Assembly: GCA_024636505.1 (NCBI GenBank)
Contig: JAGXGY010000008.1
Span: 1 to 37,156, forward strand
Reading direction: 5' to 3'
Source: Methylobacter sp.
GTDB lineage: Bacteria; Pseudomonadota; Gammaproteobacteria; Methylococcales; Methylomonadaceae
DNA length: 37,156 nucleotides
Shown: in pieces, positions 1 through 8,364 of the stretch
Layout: the number at the start of each line of letters is the position of its first letter
Position numbering within the stretch: position 1 is the stretch's first letter
Translations under genes and position numbers: made by a program
Notes under the pieces: generated by a model
What the model was told of the DNA's origin: nothing
Seen by the model: only the letters and a program-made list of their open reading frames with translations
Databases searched by the model: none

Positions 1-1113
1 ATTCTGAATGCTATGCATATCAACATGGAAGACCATCGGTCTCCGGTGTTTCCTAAACTGCTGACGCCTCTTTTACAAGACCTGAAAAAAGTCTTTAAAA
101 CGGAAACAGGACACGCATTTATTTTTCCTGCTACCGGTACTGCAGGTTGGGAAGTCGCGTTAACCAACACCTTAAATCCGGGCGACAAGGTTTTAATCTA
201 TCGCTTCGGACAATTTAGCCACTTATGGGCTGAAATGGCTAAACGCTTAGGCTTCGACGTTGAAATTCATCAGGAGGTCTGGGGCAAAGGCATTCCGCTG
301 GATAAAATCGAAGCCCGCTTAAAAGAAGATACCGACCACCAAATCAAGGCCGTTTTGGCCACCCATAACGAAACCGCCACCGGCGTTACCAGCGATATTG
401 GCGGAGTTCGTAAAGCCATGAGCGCCGCCAATCACCCGGCGTTATTATTCGTTGACGGCGTCAGCTCTATTGCCAGCATCGACTTCCGTATGGACGAATG
501 GGGTGTTGACGGCGCCATCAGCGGCTCGCAAAAAGGCTTTATGATGCCCGCCGGCGGTGCATTTTTAGCCTTCAGCCAAAAAGCCATAGCGGCAACTGAA
601 ACATCAACCTACCCGCGCTGCTTTTTGGACTTAAAAGACCAGATAAACGCCAACAAAGACGGCTACACGCCCTACACGCCGTCATTGCCTATTCTATACG
701 GCTTACGTAAAGCGTTAGACTTATTGTCGGAAGAAGGCCTGGAAAATGTTTATGCGCGCCATCACCGTTTGGCCGAAGGCGTTCGTAAAGCCGTTGCCGC
801 CTGGGGCTTAACAACCTGCGCTCAACCCGGTTTCGAATCGGATACCGTGACTGCGATTGTTGTCCCCGAAGGCAAAGATGCCAGGGATGTAATCAACACC
901 GCTTTTAGCCGCTACGACATTTCCTTAGGCGCCGGCTTATCGGAACTTGCCGGCAAAGCGTTCCGTATCGGCCACGTCGGCGACATGAACGATGTGTCAA
1001 TGCTGGGTTGTATCGCCGGTGTTGAAATGGCGATGCTGGATAACGGTTTTGATTTCAAGCCGGGCATCGGCGTTGCGGCAGCGATTGAATACTATCGTTC
1101 GACTGCTAATTAA
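1..1113 (+). CDS. sgaA: Serine-glyoxylate aminotransferase, 5'-truncated by window edge
   Basis: PLP-dependent class V aminotransferase that transfers the amino group of serine to glyoxylate, giving hydroxypyruvate and glycine in the serine cycle. The reading frame is open from base 1 (ILNAMHINMEDHRSP), which matches the family region just after the usual N-terminal FVPGPTNVP segment, so roughly 15-20 residues lie upstream of the window. The ATG at 13 is internal. The PLP-binding lysine lies in SGSQKGFMMPAGG (codon 532-534). The phosphate-binding region TGTAGWEVALTN is present near the start. The next gene encodes hydroxypyruvate reductase, which uses the product of this enzyme, so the two form a pathway pair. 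The stop is TAA at 1111-1113. Identification is strong; the substrate rests on family resemblance plus the neighbour. Confidence 0.93.
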   Translation: MLNAMHINMEDHRSPVFPKLLTPLLQDLKKVFKTETGHAFIFPATGTAGWEVALTNTLNPGDKVLIYRFGQFSHLWAEMAKRLGFDVEIHQEVWGKGIPLDKIEARLKEDTDHQIKAVLATHNETATGVTSDIGGVRKAMSAANHPALLFVDGVSSIASIDFRMDEWGVDGAISGSQKGFMMPAGGAFLAFSQKAIAATETSTYPRCFLDLKDQINANKDGYTPYTPSLPILYGLRKALDLLSEEGLENVYARHHRLAEGVRKAVAAWGLTTCAQPGFESDTVTAIVVPEGKDARDVINTAFSRYDISLGAGLSELAGKAFRIGHVGDMNDVSMLGCIAGVEMAMLDNGFDFKPGIGVAAAIEYYRSTAN

Positions 1114-1126
1114 ACGATAAAAAATA

Positions 1127-1238
1127 GAACGCGGATGCCAAAAGTAGGTGCCTCTAGGCAACGCAGATGAATATGATGAACGCAGATAATTCAAGAAAAA
1201 ATCTTATTTAATCATAATTATCAGCGTCATCCGCGTTC
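1127..1238. repeat. Intergenic inverted repeat between sgaA and hprA
   Basis: An 11-bp perfect inverted repeat (GAACGCGGATG at 1127-1137, CATCCGCGTTC at 1228-1238) encloses about 90 bp. Inside is a short direct repeat, AACGCAGAT, near 1160 and 1179. It could form a hairpin between the two genes or be a remnant of a small dispersed repeat. No T-run follows, so it is not called a terminator. Confidence 0.6.
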
Positions 1239-1291
1239 CATTATCAAAGCCAACAAATGCTGAATCCTTAACTTAACGGCATTGCCCTTAT

Positions 1292-1418
1292 GTTTCAATC
1301 CACATCCGACCCGTGAACGGAGAGGTTACCAAAAAGGATAACGATGCCAGTGCATCGTTGTCAAACTCAAATAATCCCCCTGAAGGGGGAGGTTTCAGAC
1401 CAGCGAAGAAATTTGATG
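1292..1418 (+). repeat. Structured dispersed repeat, copy A (leader of hprA)
   Basis: First of three copies in the window (others at 2590-2783 and 23611-23758). It begins GTTTCAATCCACATCC and ends GAAGAAATTTGATG, the last ATG being the hprA start. Predicted hairpins in order: GTTACC with GGATAAC; AACGATGC with GCATCGTT around a CAGT loop; TCCCCC with GGGGGA around TGAA. This copy lacks about 25 bases that, in copies B and C, complete a stem with CAATCCA. Same-strand placement suggests it is transcribed as the hprA 5' leader. Confidence 0.75.
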
Positions 1419-2387
1419 AGCAAACCCAAAGTTTTTGTTACCCGCAAGTGGCCCGCCTCTGTCGAAGGCAAACTCAAAGCGCTTTACGATGTCACCTTAA
1501 ACGAAGATGACCGACCGTTAAGCGCTGACCAATTCAAATCCGCGCTGCAACATTACGATGCCGTTTGTCCTACCGTTTGCGATTCATTGCCTGCCGACGT
1601 CATCAATGTCGACAACAAGCGCTGCAAAATCCTGGGCAATTTCGGCGTCGGCTACAACCATATCAATATTCCGGCCGCCAAGACGGAAGGCTTGGTCGTC
1701 ACCAACACCCCCGGCGTGTTGACGCACAGTACCGCCGATATTGCCATGACCTTATTACTGATGTCCGCACGTCGCGGCGCCGAAGGCGACCGCCTGGTTC
1801 GCGCCAAACAATGGCAAGGCTGGTGCCCGACCCACATGCTAAGCTCCGATGTCACCGGCGCCACCTTGGGCCTGATCGGCTTCGGCCGTATCGCACAAGC
1901 CATGGCAAGAAAAGCCCATCACGGCTTCGCCATGAAAATCGTCTATTTCAAACCCAGTCCGGCCGACGAATATGTCGTTGACGACCTAAACGCGACCCGC
2001 TGCGAGTCTATAGAAGAGCTGTTGCAAATTGCCGATTATGTTTCATTACACTGTCCCGGCGGCGAGACTACCCGGCATTTAATCAATGCCGACAGACTCA
2101 AGCTGATGAAACCCTCGGCTCACCTTATCAACACCGCCCGGGGCGATGTCGTCGACAGCGTCGCGCTGATAGCCGCGCTTAACAGCAAAACGATTGCCGG
2201 AGCCGGTCTTGATGTCTATGAAGGCGAGCCTCATGTACACGAAGGCTTCCTGGCTCTGGACAATGTCTCGCTGCTGCCGCATTTAGGCAGCGCCACCTTA
2301 GGTACACGCACAGCGATGGGTGAAAAGGTTTTAACCAATCTGGCCGCATTCTTTGCCGGAAATCCTCCGCCCGACCGGGTAGCTTGA
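1416..2387 (+). CDS. hprA: Hydroxypyruvate reductase / glycerate dehydrogenase (D-2-hydroxyacid dehydrogenase)
   Basis: NAD(P)H-dependent reduction of hydroxypyruvate to D-glycerate, the step after serine-glyoxylate aminotransferase in the serine cycle. The 323-residue protein has the family's usual length. The nucleotide-binding motif GLIGFGRIAQA is at about residues 152-162. Catalytic residues are visible: R242 in NTARGDVVD, E272 in DVYEGEP and H289 in PHLGSAT. The frame is open upstream to an ATG at 1344, but the family N-terminus is MSKPKVFVTRKWP, so ATG 1416 is chosen. That ATG is the last triplet of a structured repeat and has only a weak GAAG upstream as a ribosome binding site. Glyoxylate reductase activity is also common in this family. 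Confidence 0.92.
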   Translation: MSKPKVFVTRKWPASVEGKLKALYDVTLNEDDRPLSADQFKSALQHYDAVCPTVCDSLPADVINVDNKRCKILGNFGVGYNHINIPAAKTEGLVVTNTPGVLTHSTADIAMTLLLMSARRGAEGDRLVRAKQWQGWCPTHMLSSDVTGATLGLIGFGRIAQAMARKAHHGFAMKIVYFKPSPADEYVVDDLNATRCESIEELLQIADYVSLHCPGGETTRHLINADRLKLMKPSAHLINTARGDVVDSVALIAALNSKTIAGAGLDVYEGEPHVHEGFLALDNVSLLPHLGSATLGTRTAMGEKVLTNLAAFFAGNPPPDRVA

Positions 2388-2428
2388 CCAGCACTCAGTC
2401 AGCTTTATTCGGTTAAGCAACTGGATAC

Positions 2429-2452
2429 GGGGGCAGCTATAAAGCCGCCCCC
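2429..2452 (+). terminator. GC-rich hairpin after hprA (possible terminator)
   Basis: GGGGGC-A-GC pairs with GC-C-GCCCCC around TATAAA, 42 bases after the hprA stop. A long C-run follows and there is no T-run, so intrinsic termination is doubtful; it may only stabilise the 3' end. Confidence 0.35.
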
Positions 2453-2589
2453 CCCGCATTACAGATACTCATCCTGTCTGATTTAAGCAATCTTTTCTAT
2501 GTACGCAATCGCACAGACCGACTTTGATCATGTCCGTATATTTTAAACACGGGCCAAAAACGAATCGTCATCGCGCCTAAATAGTTGAT

Positions 2590-2783
2590 GTTTCAATCCA
2601 CATTTGACCTCATCTGCCAAATGACTTGTCTTACGACCATCCATCGACAGATAAAGGTCGGTGGATTGCCTCGCGGTAAACGACGAGGTTACCTGAAAGG
2701 GTAACGATGTTAAAGCATCGTTATCAACGTTGAACGGATCTCCCTAAAGGGAGAGATCTCAAACCAACAAGGAAATTTGATGA
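2590..2783 (+). repeat. Structured dispersed repeat, copy B
   Basis: The longest copy of the family. It fills most of the 452-base gap between hprA and the next gene. AATCCAC near the 5' end pairs with GTGGATT, and GACCT with AGGTC. Then follow CCTCG/CGAGG, a perfect GTTACC/GGTAAC, AACGATG/CATCGTT and TCTCCC/GGGAGA. It ends GGAAATTTGATG, as copy A does, but here that ATG is not the gene start, which lies 57 bases further on. Confidence 0.75.
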
Positions 2784-2839
2784 AGTCAGGTATCGTATCA
2801 ATCCCGAGCTCGACAAATTGACCTGTAGGAGCAACCGCC

Positions 2840-5800
2840 ATGAGTATGACGAAATCCGTCCGCATTGTCGTTGACCGGAAGCGATTCGACGCCGTTATTT
2901 TCGATCTGGATGGCGTCGTAACCAAAACCGCCGGCGTCCACGCTGCAGCCTGGAAACAGCTATTCGACCAATACCGTAAAGAGCGCCTGGAACGCAATCT
3001 ATCGGCTTACCAGCCGTTCGACCAGGATGCCGACTATCGCAAATACGTCGATGGCAAGCCGCGTTACGACGGTATCGAAAGCTTTCTCAAGGCACAAGGT
3101 ATTGAATTGCCGCATGGCGATCCCGACGACCCACCGAATCGGGAAACCATCTGTGCACTGGGCAACCGAAAAAATCGTCTGTTTCAGCAGCAGCTCCAGC
3201 GTGATGGCGTACAAGTCTATGATTCCACCGTCCGGCTCATCCGGGATTTGCGGGCCCGGGGATTCAAGGTCGCCATCATCTCTGCGAGCAAAAATTGTTC
3301 GGCAGTGCTGGCGGCCGCCGACATCCGCGACTTGTTTGACACTCAAGTGGATGGTGTGGAAGCCGCTAGACTGGGTCTCGCCGGCAAACCGGCTGCAGAC
3401 GTATTTATCGAGGCCGCAAAACGGCTTGGTGTCCGGCTGTCGCGGACCGTGATCGTTGAAGATGCGCTCGCTGGCGTGGCAGCGGGGCGGCAAGGTGGTT
3501 TCGGTCTGGTCATCGGCGTGGATCGCGGCGGAAAGCCCCGGTTTCTCAGCGATCATGGCGCCGACAGAGTTGTCTCCGATCTTGCCGAAGTAACGGTGAA
3601 CGATGAAATGAACGCGCTCCTGCAAAATACGGCGAACCTGCTTTCCGCAGTTGACAACGTTGATGACATTGCCGCATCCCACGCCAGACGGCACGCTATC
3701 TTTCTGGACTATGACGGAACCCTGACGCCAATCGTAGCACATCCGGAGGATGCCGTTTTAAGCGAGGCGATGCGGACAACTCTCCGTCAGCTGGTCAAAA
3801 TCTGTCCGGTCGCGGTCATTAGCGGCCGCGATCTAACCGATGTGCGCGAGCGCGTGGGCCTGGAAGACATCGTCTATGCGGGAAGTCACGGCTTCGATAT
3901 TGCGGGTCCGGGCGGCATGCGCCGCGAAAACCCGGAAGCTCAGGATTTTCTGCCGGTGCTGACAAAAGCGGAAGCGGAACTGCGCGAACAACTGACCGGT
4001 ATTGACGGCGCGCAAGTCGAACGTAAAAAATACGCCATTGCCATTCACTTTCGTAACGTCAAGGAGGCGCGCGTACCGGATATCGAGCGGGCGGTGGATG
4101 CGGTCGGATCGAAGCATCCGAACCTCCGCAAAGGTCGCGGAAAGAAAATTTTTGAACTGCAGCCGGATATCGACTGGCATAAGGGTCGGGCAGTCCTGTG
4201 GCTTCTGGATGCGCTCGACCTGGACAGACCCGAGGTGTTCCCGCTTTACCTCGGCGACGACATCACCGACGAAGACGCTTTCCGCTCATTGAACGGTCGC
4301 GGCTTGGGTATCGTGGTGCGCGACGAATCTCGTCAAACCGCCGCCCAGTATGCCGTGGAAAACCCTGCACAGGTTGCCGTCTTTCTCAAGCTGCTGATAG
4401 CCAGAATCGAATCGATGGCTAAATGGACGCTGATCTATGAAGGCTTCGATCCGCAGCAGGAAGGCTTACGCGAAGCCCTCTGTACCACCGGTAATGGCTA
4501 TTTCGCCACGCGCGGCGCGGCGCCGGAAGCGGCGGCGAACGCGGTGCATTATCCCGGCACTTATCTTGCCGGCGGTTACAACCGGATGAAGACCGAAATC
4601 GCCGGGCGGACAGTGGAAAATGAAGACTTGGTCAATCTACCGAACTGGCTGGCCTTCTTATTCCGTATCGACGACGGCGACTGGTTCGATCTGCGTAAGG
4701 CAAACCTGCTCTGCTACCGGCAGGAGCTGAATCTAAATGACGGCGTTCTCACCCGCATCGTCCGGTTTAGCGATACAAAAGGCCGATGCACCACGCTAAA
4801 CCAACGGCGTATCGTCAGTATGGCGCAGCCGAATCTGGCAGCATTGCAAACCACTTGGCGGGCCGATAACTGGTCGGGGTCGATTGAAGTCTGCTCGGCT
4901 CTGGACGGGCGTGTGACCAATAATGGCGTTCCGCGCTACCGTAAACTGAACGGCAAGCATCTTCTGCCTGTTGAAACCGGCATACCGGCAAAGGATTCAA
5001 TTTACCTGAAGATGCGGACAACGCAATCTGAACTTTACATTGCTCAAGTCGCGCGCACCCGCTGGTTTCGGTGCGCACGCCGTATCGAACCGTCAGTGCA
5101 GACAACAGAAGAGCCGGACTATGTCGCCCAGCATTTCAAAGTGGAAATTAACAAAGGCGAGACGGTCACCGCCGAAAAGATCGTAGCGCTGTTCACTTCC
5201 CGTGACCGCGCTATTTCCGAATGCGGCCTGGCAGCCCGCAGTACCGCCCGGGAAGCCGCTGATTTCAGCGGAATGCTCGGTGATCATGCGCTGGCGTGGC
5301 AGCATCTGTGGGAGCGATTTGATATGACCCTGGAACTGGCCAAGCCGGTCGCCAAATGCGGCCTGTCTCCGCAGCTGATTCTTCATCTTCATATCTTTCA
5401 TCTGCTGCAAACCACCTCGCCGCACAATATGGATATGGATACCGGGGTGCCGTCGCGCGGCTGGCATGGCGAAGCCTACCGCGGCCACATTTTCTGGGAC
5501 GAACTGTTCATTTTCCCGATGTTGAATCTACGCATTCCGGATGTGACCCGCGCGCTGTTGAAATACCGGTATCGCCGACTGGATGCGGCCCGTCTGGCAG
5601 CGCGCGCTGCCGGTTATGCCGGTGCGATGTATCCGTGGCAGAGCGGCAGTGACGGCCGCGAGGAGTCGCAAGTGCTTCACCTCAATCCCGCCTCCGGTCG
5701 CTGGCTGCCCGACAACAGCCACCTGCAACGCCACATCAATGCGGCCATCGTCTATAACATCTGGCAATACTACCAAATCAGCGCTGACCGGGAATTTTTG

Positions 5801-6829
5801 TACTTTCATGGTGTCGAAATGATTCTCGAAATCGCGCAGTTCTGGGCGAGCCAGGCTACGTTCAACCAGGCACTCGACCGCTACGAAATTCTCGGGGTAA
5901 TGGGGCCGGACGAATATCATGATGCCTATCCCGGTGCCGACAAACCGGGACTGAATAACAATGCCTACACCAATCTGATGGCGGTATGGGTGCTCTGCCG
6001 GGCTCTGGACTTATTTGACTTGATTCCGGATGAGCATTGCTTGCGCATTTGCCAAAAGCTGGATTTAAAGGACGGGGAAACCGCCCGCTGGCAGGACATC
6101 AGCCGCAAGATGCGTCTGGTCTTTGATGACAATGGCATCCTGAGTCAGTTTGAGGGTTACTCGGATTTGAAAGCGTTTAACTGGGACAGTTATCGCAAAA
6201 AGCACGGACGGAGCATACGGCTCGATCGCATCCTCGAAGCAGAGCATGATACCCCGAATCGCTACCAGGCATCCAAGCAGGCAGACGTGCTGATGCTGTT
6301 CTACCTGTTCTCGGCAGAAGAACTGGAACAGCTCTTTGATCGGCTCGGCTATGCTTTCGATCCGCAAATCATTCCGCGAACCATTGATTATTACCTCACC
6401 AGGACATCCAATGGCTCGACGCTCAGCAACGTGGTTAATGCGTGGGTACTGGCCCGCTCCGACCGCGTCCGTTCCTGGCATCTTTTTACCGAGGCGCTGC
6501 AAAGCGATATTGCCGACGTGCAAGGCGGCACCACGCCCGAAGGCATCCATCTGGGCGCCATGGCCGGCACCGTGGATCTGATCCAACGCTGCTACACAGG
6601 AATCGAAGCGCGCGAGGATATTCTGTGGGTAAATCCGCAACTCCCCGATGAACTCGCGCGATTGCGTCTGCATATTCGTTACCACGAGGCCTCGCTGACT
6701 CTGGAGCTAACCCATCAATGCCTGAAGGTTCGCGTCGTTTATTGTCCGGTCGCGCCGGTTCGCATCGGTTTTGCTGATCGGGTGATAGCGCTGAAGGAAG
6801 GAGAAGAAGTGGAAATAAAACATCGCTGA
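2840..6829 (+). CDS. Three-domain HAD phosphatase / trehalose-6-phosphate phosphatase / GH65 protein
   Basis: A 1329-residue fusion. Residues about 15-255 form a beta-phosphoglucomutase-like HAD domain (FDLDGVVT, nucleophile D22 and D24). Residues about 280-510 form an OtsB trehalose-6-phosphate phosphatase domain (LDYDGTLTP, D290 and D292; SGRDLTDV; LGDDITDEDAF). Residues about 525-1320 form a GH65 domain of the trehalose/kojibiose phosphorylase type, with the general acid E1025 in VMGPDEYHD. This order and length match mycobacterial OtsB1 (Rv2006). It probably releases trehalose from trehalose-6-phosphate and may split an alpha-glucoside, with the HAD domain acting on the sugar phosphate; that coupling is inferred. 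The ATG at 2840 follows AGGAG at 2827-2831 with 8-base spacing. No otsA lies nearby. It appears to be a single-gene unit, preceded by repeat B and followed by a terminator. Confidence 0.88.
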   Translation: MSMTKSVRIVVDRKRFDAVIFDLDGVVTKTAGVHAAAWKQLFDQYRKERLERNLSAYQPFDQDADYRKYVDGKPRYDGIESFLKAQGIELPHGDPDDPPNRETICALGNRKNRLFQQQLQRDGVQVYDSTVRLIRDLRARGFKVAIISASKNCSAVLAAADIRDLFDTQVDGVEAARLGLAGKPAADVFIEAAKRLGVRLSRTVIVEDALAGVAAGRQGGFGLVIGVDRGGKPRFLSDHGADRVVSDLAEVTVNDEMNALLQNTANLLSAVDNVDDIAASHARRHAIFLDYDGTLTPIVAHPEDAVLSEAMRTTLRQLVKICPVAVISGRDLTDVRERVGLEDIVYAGSHGFDIAGPGGMRRENPEAQDFLPVLTKAEAELREQLTGIDGAQVERKKYAIAIHFRNVKEARVPDIERAVDAVGSKHPNLRKGRGKKIFELQPDIDWHKGRAVLWLLDALDLDRPEVFPLYLGDDITDEDAFRSLNGRGLGIVVRDESRQTAAQYAVENPAQVAVFLKLLIARIESMAKWTLIYEGFDPQQEGLREALCTTGNGYFATRGAAPEAAANAVHYPGTYLAGGYNRMKTEIAGRTVENEDLVNLPNWLAFLFRIDDGDWFDLRKANLLCYRQELNLNDGVLTRIVRFSDTKGRCTTLNQRRIVSMAQPNLAALQTTWRADNWSGSIEVCSALDGRVTNNGVPRYRKLNGKHLLPVETGIPAKDSIYLKMRTTQSELYIAQVARTRWFRCARRIEPSVQTTEEPDYVAQHFKVEINKGETVTAEKIVALFTSRDRAISECGLAARSTAREAADFSGMLGDHALAWQHLWERFDMTLELAKPVAKCGLSPQLILHLHIFHLLQTTSPHNMDMDTGVPSRGWHGEAYRGHIFWDELFIFPMLNLRIPDVTRALLKYRYRRLDAARLAARAAGYAGAMYPWQSGSDGREESQVLHLNPASGRWLPDNSHLQRHINAAIVYNIWQYYQISADREFLYFHGVEMILEIAQFWASQATFNQALDRYEILGVMGPDEYHDAYPGADKPGLNNNAYTNLMAVWVLCRALDLFDLIPDEHCLRICQKLDLKDGETARWQDISRKMRLVFDDNGILSQFEGYSDLKAFNWDSYRKKHGRSIRLDRILEAEHDTPNRYQASKQADVLMLFYLFSAEELEQLFDRLGYAFDPQIIPRTIDYYLTRTSNGSTLSNVVNAWVLARSDRVRSWHLFTEALQSDIADVQGGTTPEGIHLGAMAGTVDLIQRCYTGIEAREDILWVNPQLPDELARLRLHIRYHEASLTLELTHQCLKVRVVYCPVAPVRIGFADRVIALKEGEEVEIKHR

Positions 6830-6871
6830 GCAAATCGCCGGACTAAACAGCGTTACAACGCGGCCGAGCAT

Positions 6872-6908
6872 TAGCGCCGAATCACTCTGGTCGGCGCACT
6901 GTTTTTTT
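6872..6908 (+). terminator. Intrinsic terminator after the OtsB/GH65 gene
   Basis: GCGCCGA and TCGGCGC pair around a 10-base loop (ATCACTCTGG), followed closely by seven T. It lies 43 bases after the stop at 6829 and separates the large gene from the next unit. Confidence 0.65.
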
Positions 6909-7110
6909 AGCGACCGTAGAGCAAAATAGGTATTTTCACCACTGTTTTTTCTCGTTTTTGTCTTTAGAATTATCATGACATTCTTTTATCAGACCGCGTT
7001 ACGCCGACTGCCGAGCAGACTGAAAACAGCGATAAATCGTTCTTAGCATTGGCTATTGAATCCGAAAGGACAAGAAATCAACGTTTACCTCAATTCTATG
7101 GAGAAGCATC

Positions 7111-7641
7111 ATGCCTGAAAAAAACAATTCAACCGTTGGAATCTTTCGCAGTCATGAGGATGCCGAAATGGCGGTCAAGGCGCTGCAAAAATCCGGCTAC
7201 GACATGAAAAAACTTTCCGTTGTCGGCAAGGACTATCACAGCGAAGAACATGTTATCGGTTATTACAACACCGGTGATCGTATGGCGACCTGGGGAAAAT
7301 TCGGTCTGTTTTGGGGCTGGATATGGGGACTGCTGTTCGGCTCCGCCTTCTTGTTCATCCCGGGAATAGGTCCGGTCATGGTCGGCGGTCCGTTGGTGAG
7401 CTGGATCATCAGCGCACTTGAAGCTGCGGTGATTACTGGAGGCCTGACCGCGCTCGGCGGTGCACTGGCAAGTATTGGCATTCCTAAGGACAGCATTGTT
7501 CAATACGAAACCGCGCTAAAGGCCGACAAGTTCATTCTTATTGTTCACGGCACTGTGCAGGAAGTCAAAAAAGCCAAGGAGATCCTGATGCACAATAAAG
7601 CCGAAGAGGCAAACACGCACGAAGCAACGGTCAACCAATAA
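7111..7641 (+). CDS. Small membrane-associated general-stress-type protein
   Basis: A 176-residue protein starting TVGIFRSHEDAEMAVKALQKSGYDMKKLSVVGKDYH. This is the ferredoxin-like N-terminal pattern of general stress protein 17M/YflT-like and DUF1269-type proteins. A glycine-rich hydrophobic centre (about residues 65-125) has two likely membrane segments, the first rich in tryptophan. A soluble C-terminal part resumes a similar fold (ADKFILIVHGTVQEVKKAKEIL). GGAG lies just upstream of the ATG. It is monocistronic and convergent with the following minus-strand genes. Biochemical function is unknown; a stress or envelope role is suggested only by the family. Confidence 0.7.
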   Translation: MPEKNNSTVGIFRSHEDAEMAVKALQKSGYDMKKLSVVGKDYHSEEHVIGYYNTGDRMATWGKFGLFWGWIWGLLFGSAFLFIPGIGPVMVGGPLVSWIISALEAAVITGGLTALGGALASIGIPKDSIVQYETALKADKFILIVHGTVQEVKKAKEILMHNKAEEANTHEATVNQ

Positions 7642-7675
7642 CCTGTATCCGAGCGCTTCAAAGCATGAGAGCATG

Positions 7676-8362
7676 TCAAAAATCAACATCCGCGACCAGC
7701 GGCAGATGATCGGAGGCTGTTTTACTGAGCGCTGTAATATGGACTCGAAGCGAAAGCAATCTGTCTTCAGGATGAATCCAAATCCGATCCAGACCGAATA
7801 GCGGCCGGTGAGCCGGAAATGTGGCCAGTGTCCGCGTCGGTTTAAATTGTTGATGCAGCCAGCGCAGCGGACGCCCTAAGGAAAACCACTCATTAAAATC
7901 ACCCAGCAGAATAATGGCATCGGCACGGGTGGTTTCCAGTTCGGACAGGATACGCGTGACCTGCCGCCGCCGTTCACCGGCAATCAGGCCTAAATGGGTG
8001 GCCAAAACCGCCACCTTGCACTGGTTAACAGTCAACTCGACGCCAATGATGCCGCGAGGCTCCCGATACGAGACGCTGATATCAATATGATTGATTTTTG
8101 AGATTTCAAGCCGGGATAACAAGGCATTACCATAAAAGCCATGCTGTCCTAACAGCGTGAAGCCCGGTATTGCTTTAGTGCCGGTAGCTTCTTCCAGAAT
8201 AGCCAGGGTATTTTCAGGATGTCCGGGGGAAAACGCCACTTCCTGTAAGGCGATCAGATCGGCATCTATTTCTTGCAACACAGCCGCAATCCGTTCGGGA
8301 CTTTGATGGCGATCCCGGCCGATACATCGATGGATATTATAAGTAGCGATACGCACTGCCAT
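7676..8362 (-). CDS. Endonuclease/exonuclease/phosphatase (EEP) family protein
   Basis: A 228-residue protein of the EEP superfamily, metal-dependent enzymes cutting phosphodiester or phosphomonoester bonds. The family motifs are present in order: RIATYNIHRCIG at the N-terminus, LQEV with the metal-binding glutamate, HLGL, GDFNEW, and SDHLPLVADV at the C-terminus. There is no signal peptide. It starts 2 bases after the stop of the phospholipase D-VTT gene on the same strand, so the two are almost certainly co-transcribed. A joint role in phospholipid turnover or membrane maintenance is plausible, but the substrate cannot be read from the sequence. Confidence 0.85.
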   Translation of the reverse strand: MAVRIATYNIHRCIGRDRHQSPERIAAVLQEIDADLIALQEVAFSPGHPENTLAILEEATGTKAIPGFTLLGQHGFYGNALLSRLEISKINHIDISVSYREPRGIIGVELTVNQCKVAVLATHLGLIAGERRRQVTRILSELETTRADAIILLGDFNEWFSLGRPLRWLHQQFKPTRTLATFPAHRPLFGLDRIWIHPEDRLLSLRVHITALSKTASDHLPLVADVDF

Positions 8363-8364
8363 GA

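Noticed and set aside
1292..1320. CRISPR repeat resemblance of GTTTCAATCCAC
   Set aside because: The 12-base similarity to some CRISPR repeats is not followed by an array; copies are single and kilobases apart.
1292..1418. c-di-GMP or other known riboswitch upstream of hprA
   Set aside because: The conserved bases of known classes are not present, and the element occurs at unrelated genes in both orientations.
2999..3742. 247-residue minus-strand frame inside the HAD/OtsB gene
   Set aside because: Antisense shadow of a clearly coding high-GC frame; no family resemblance.
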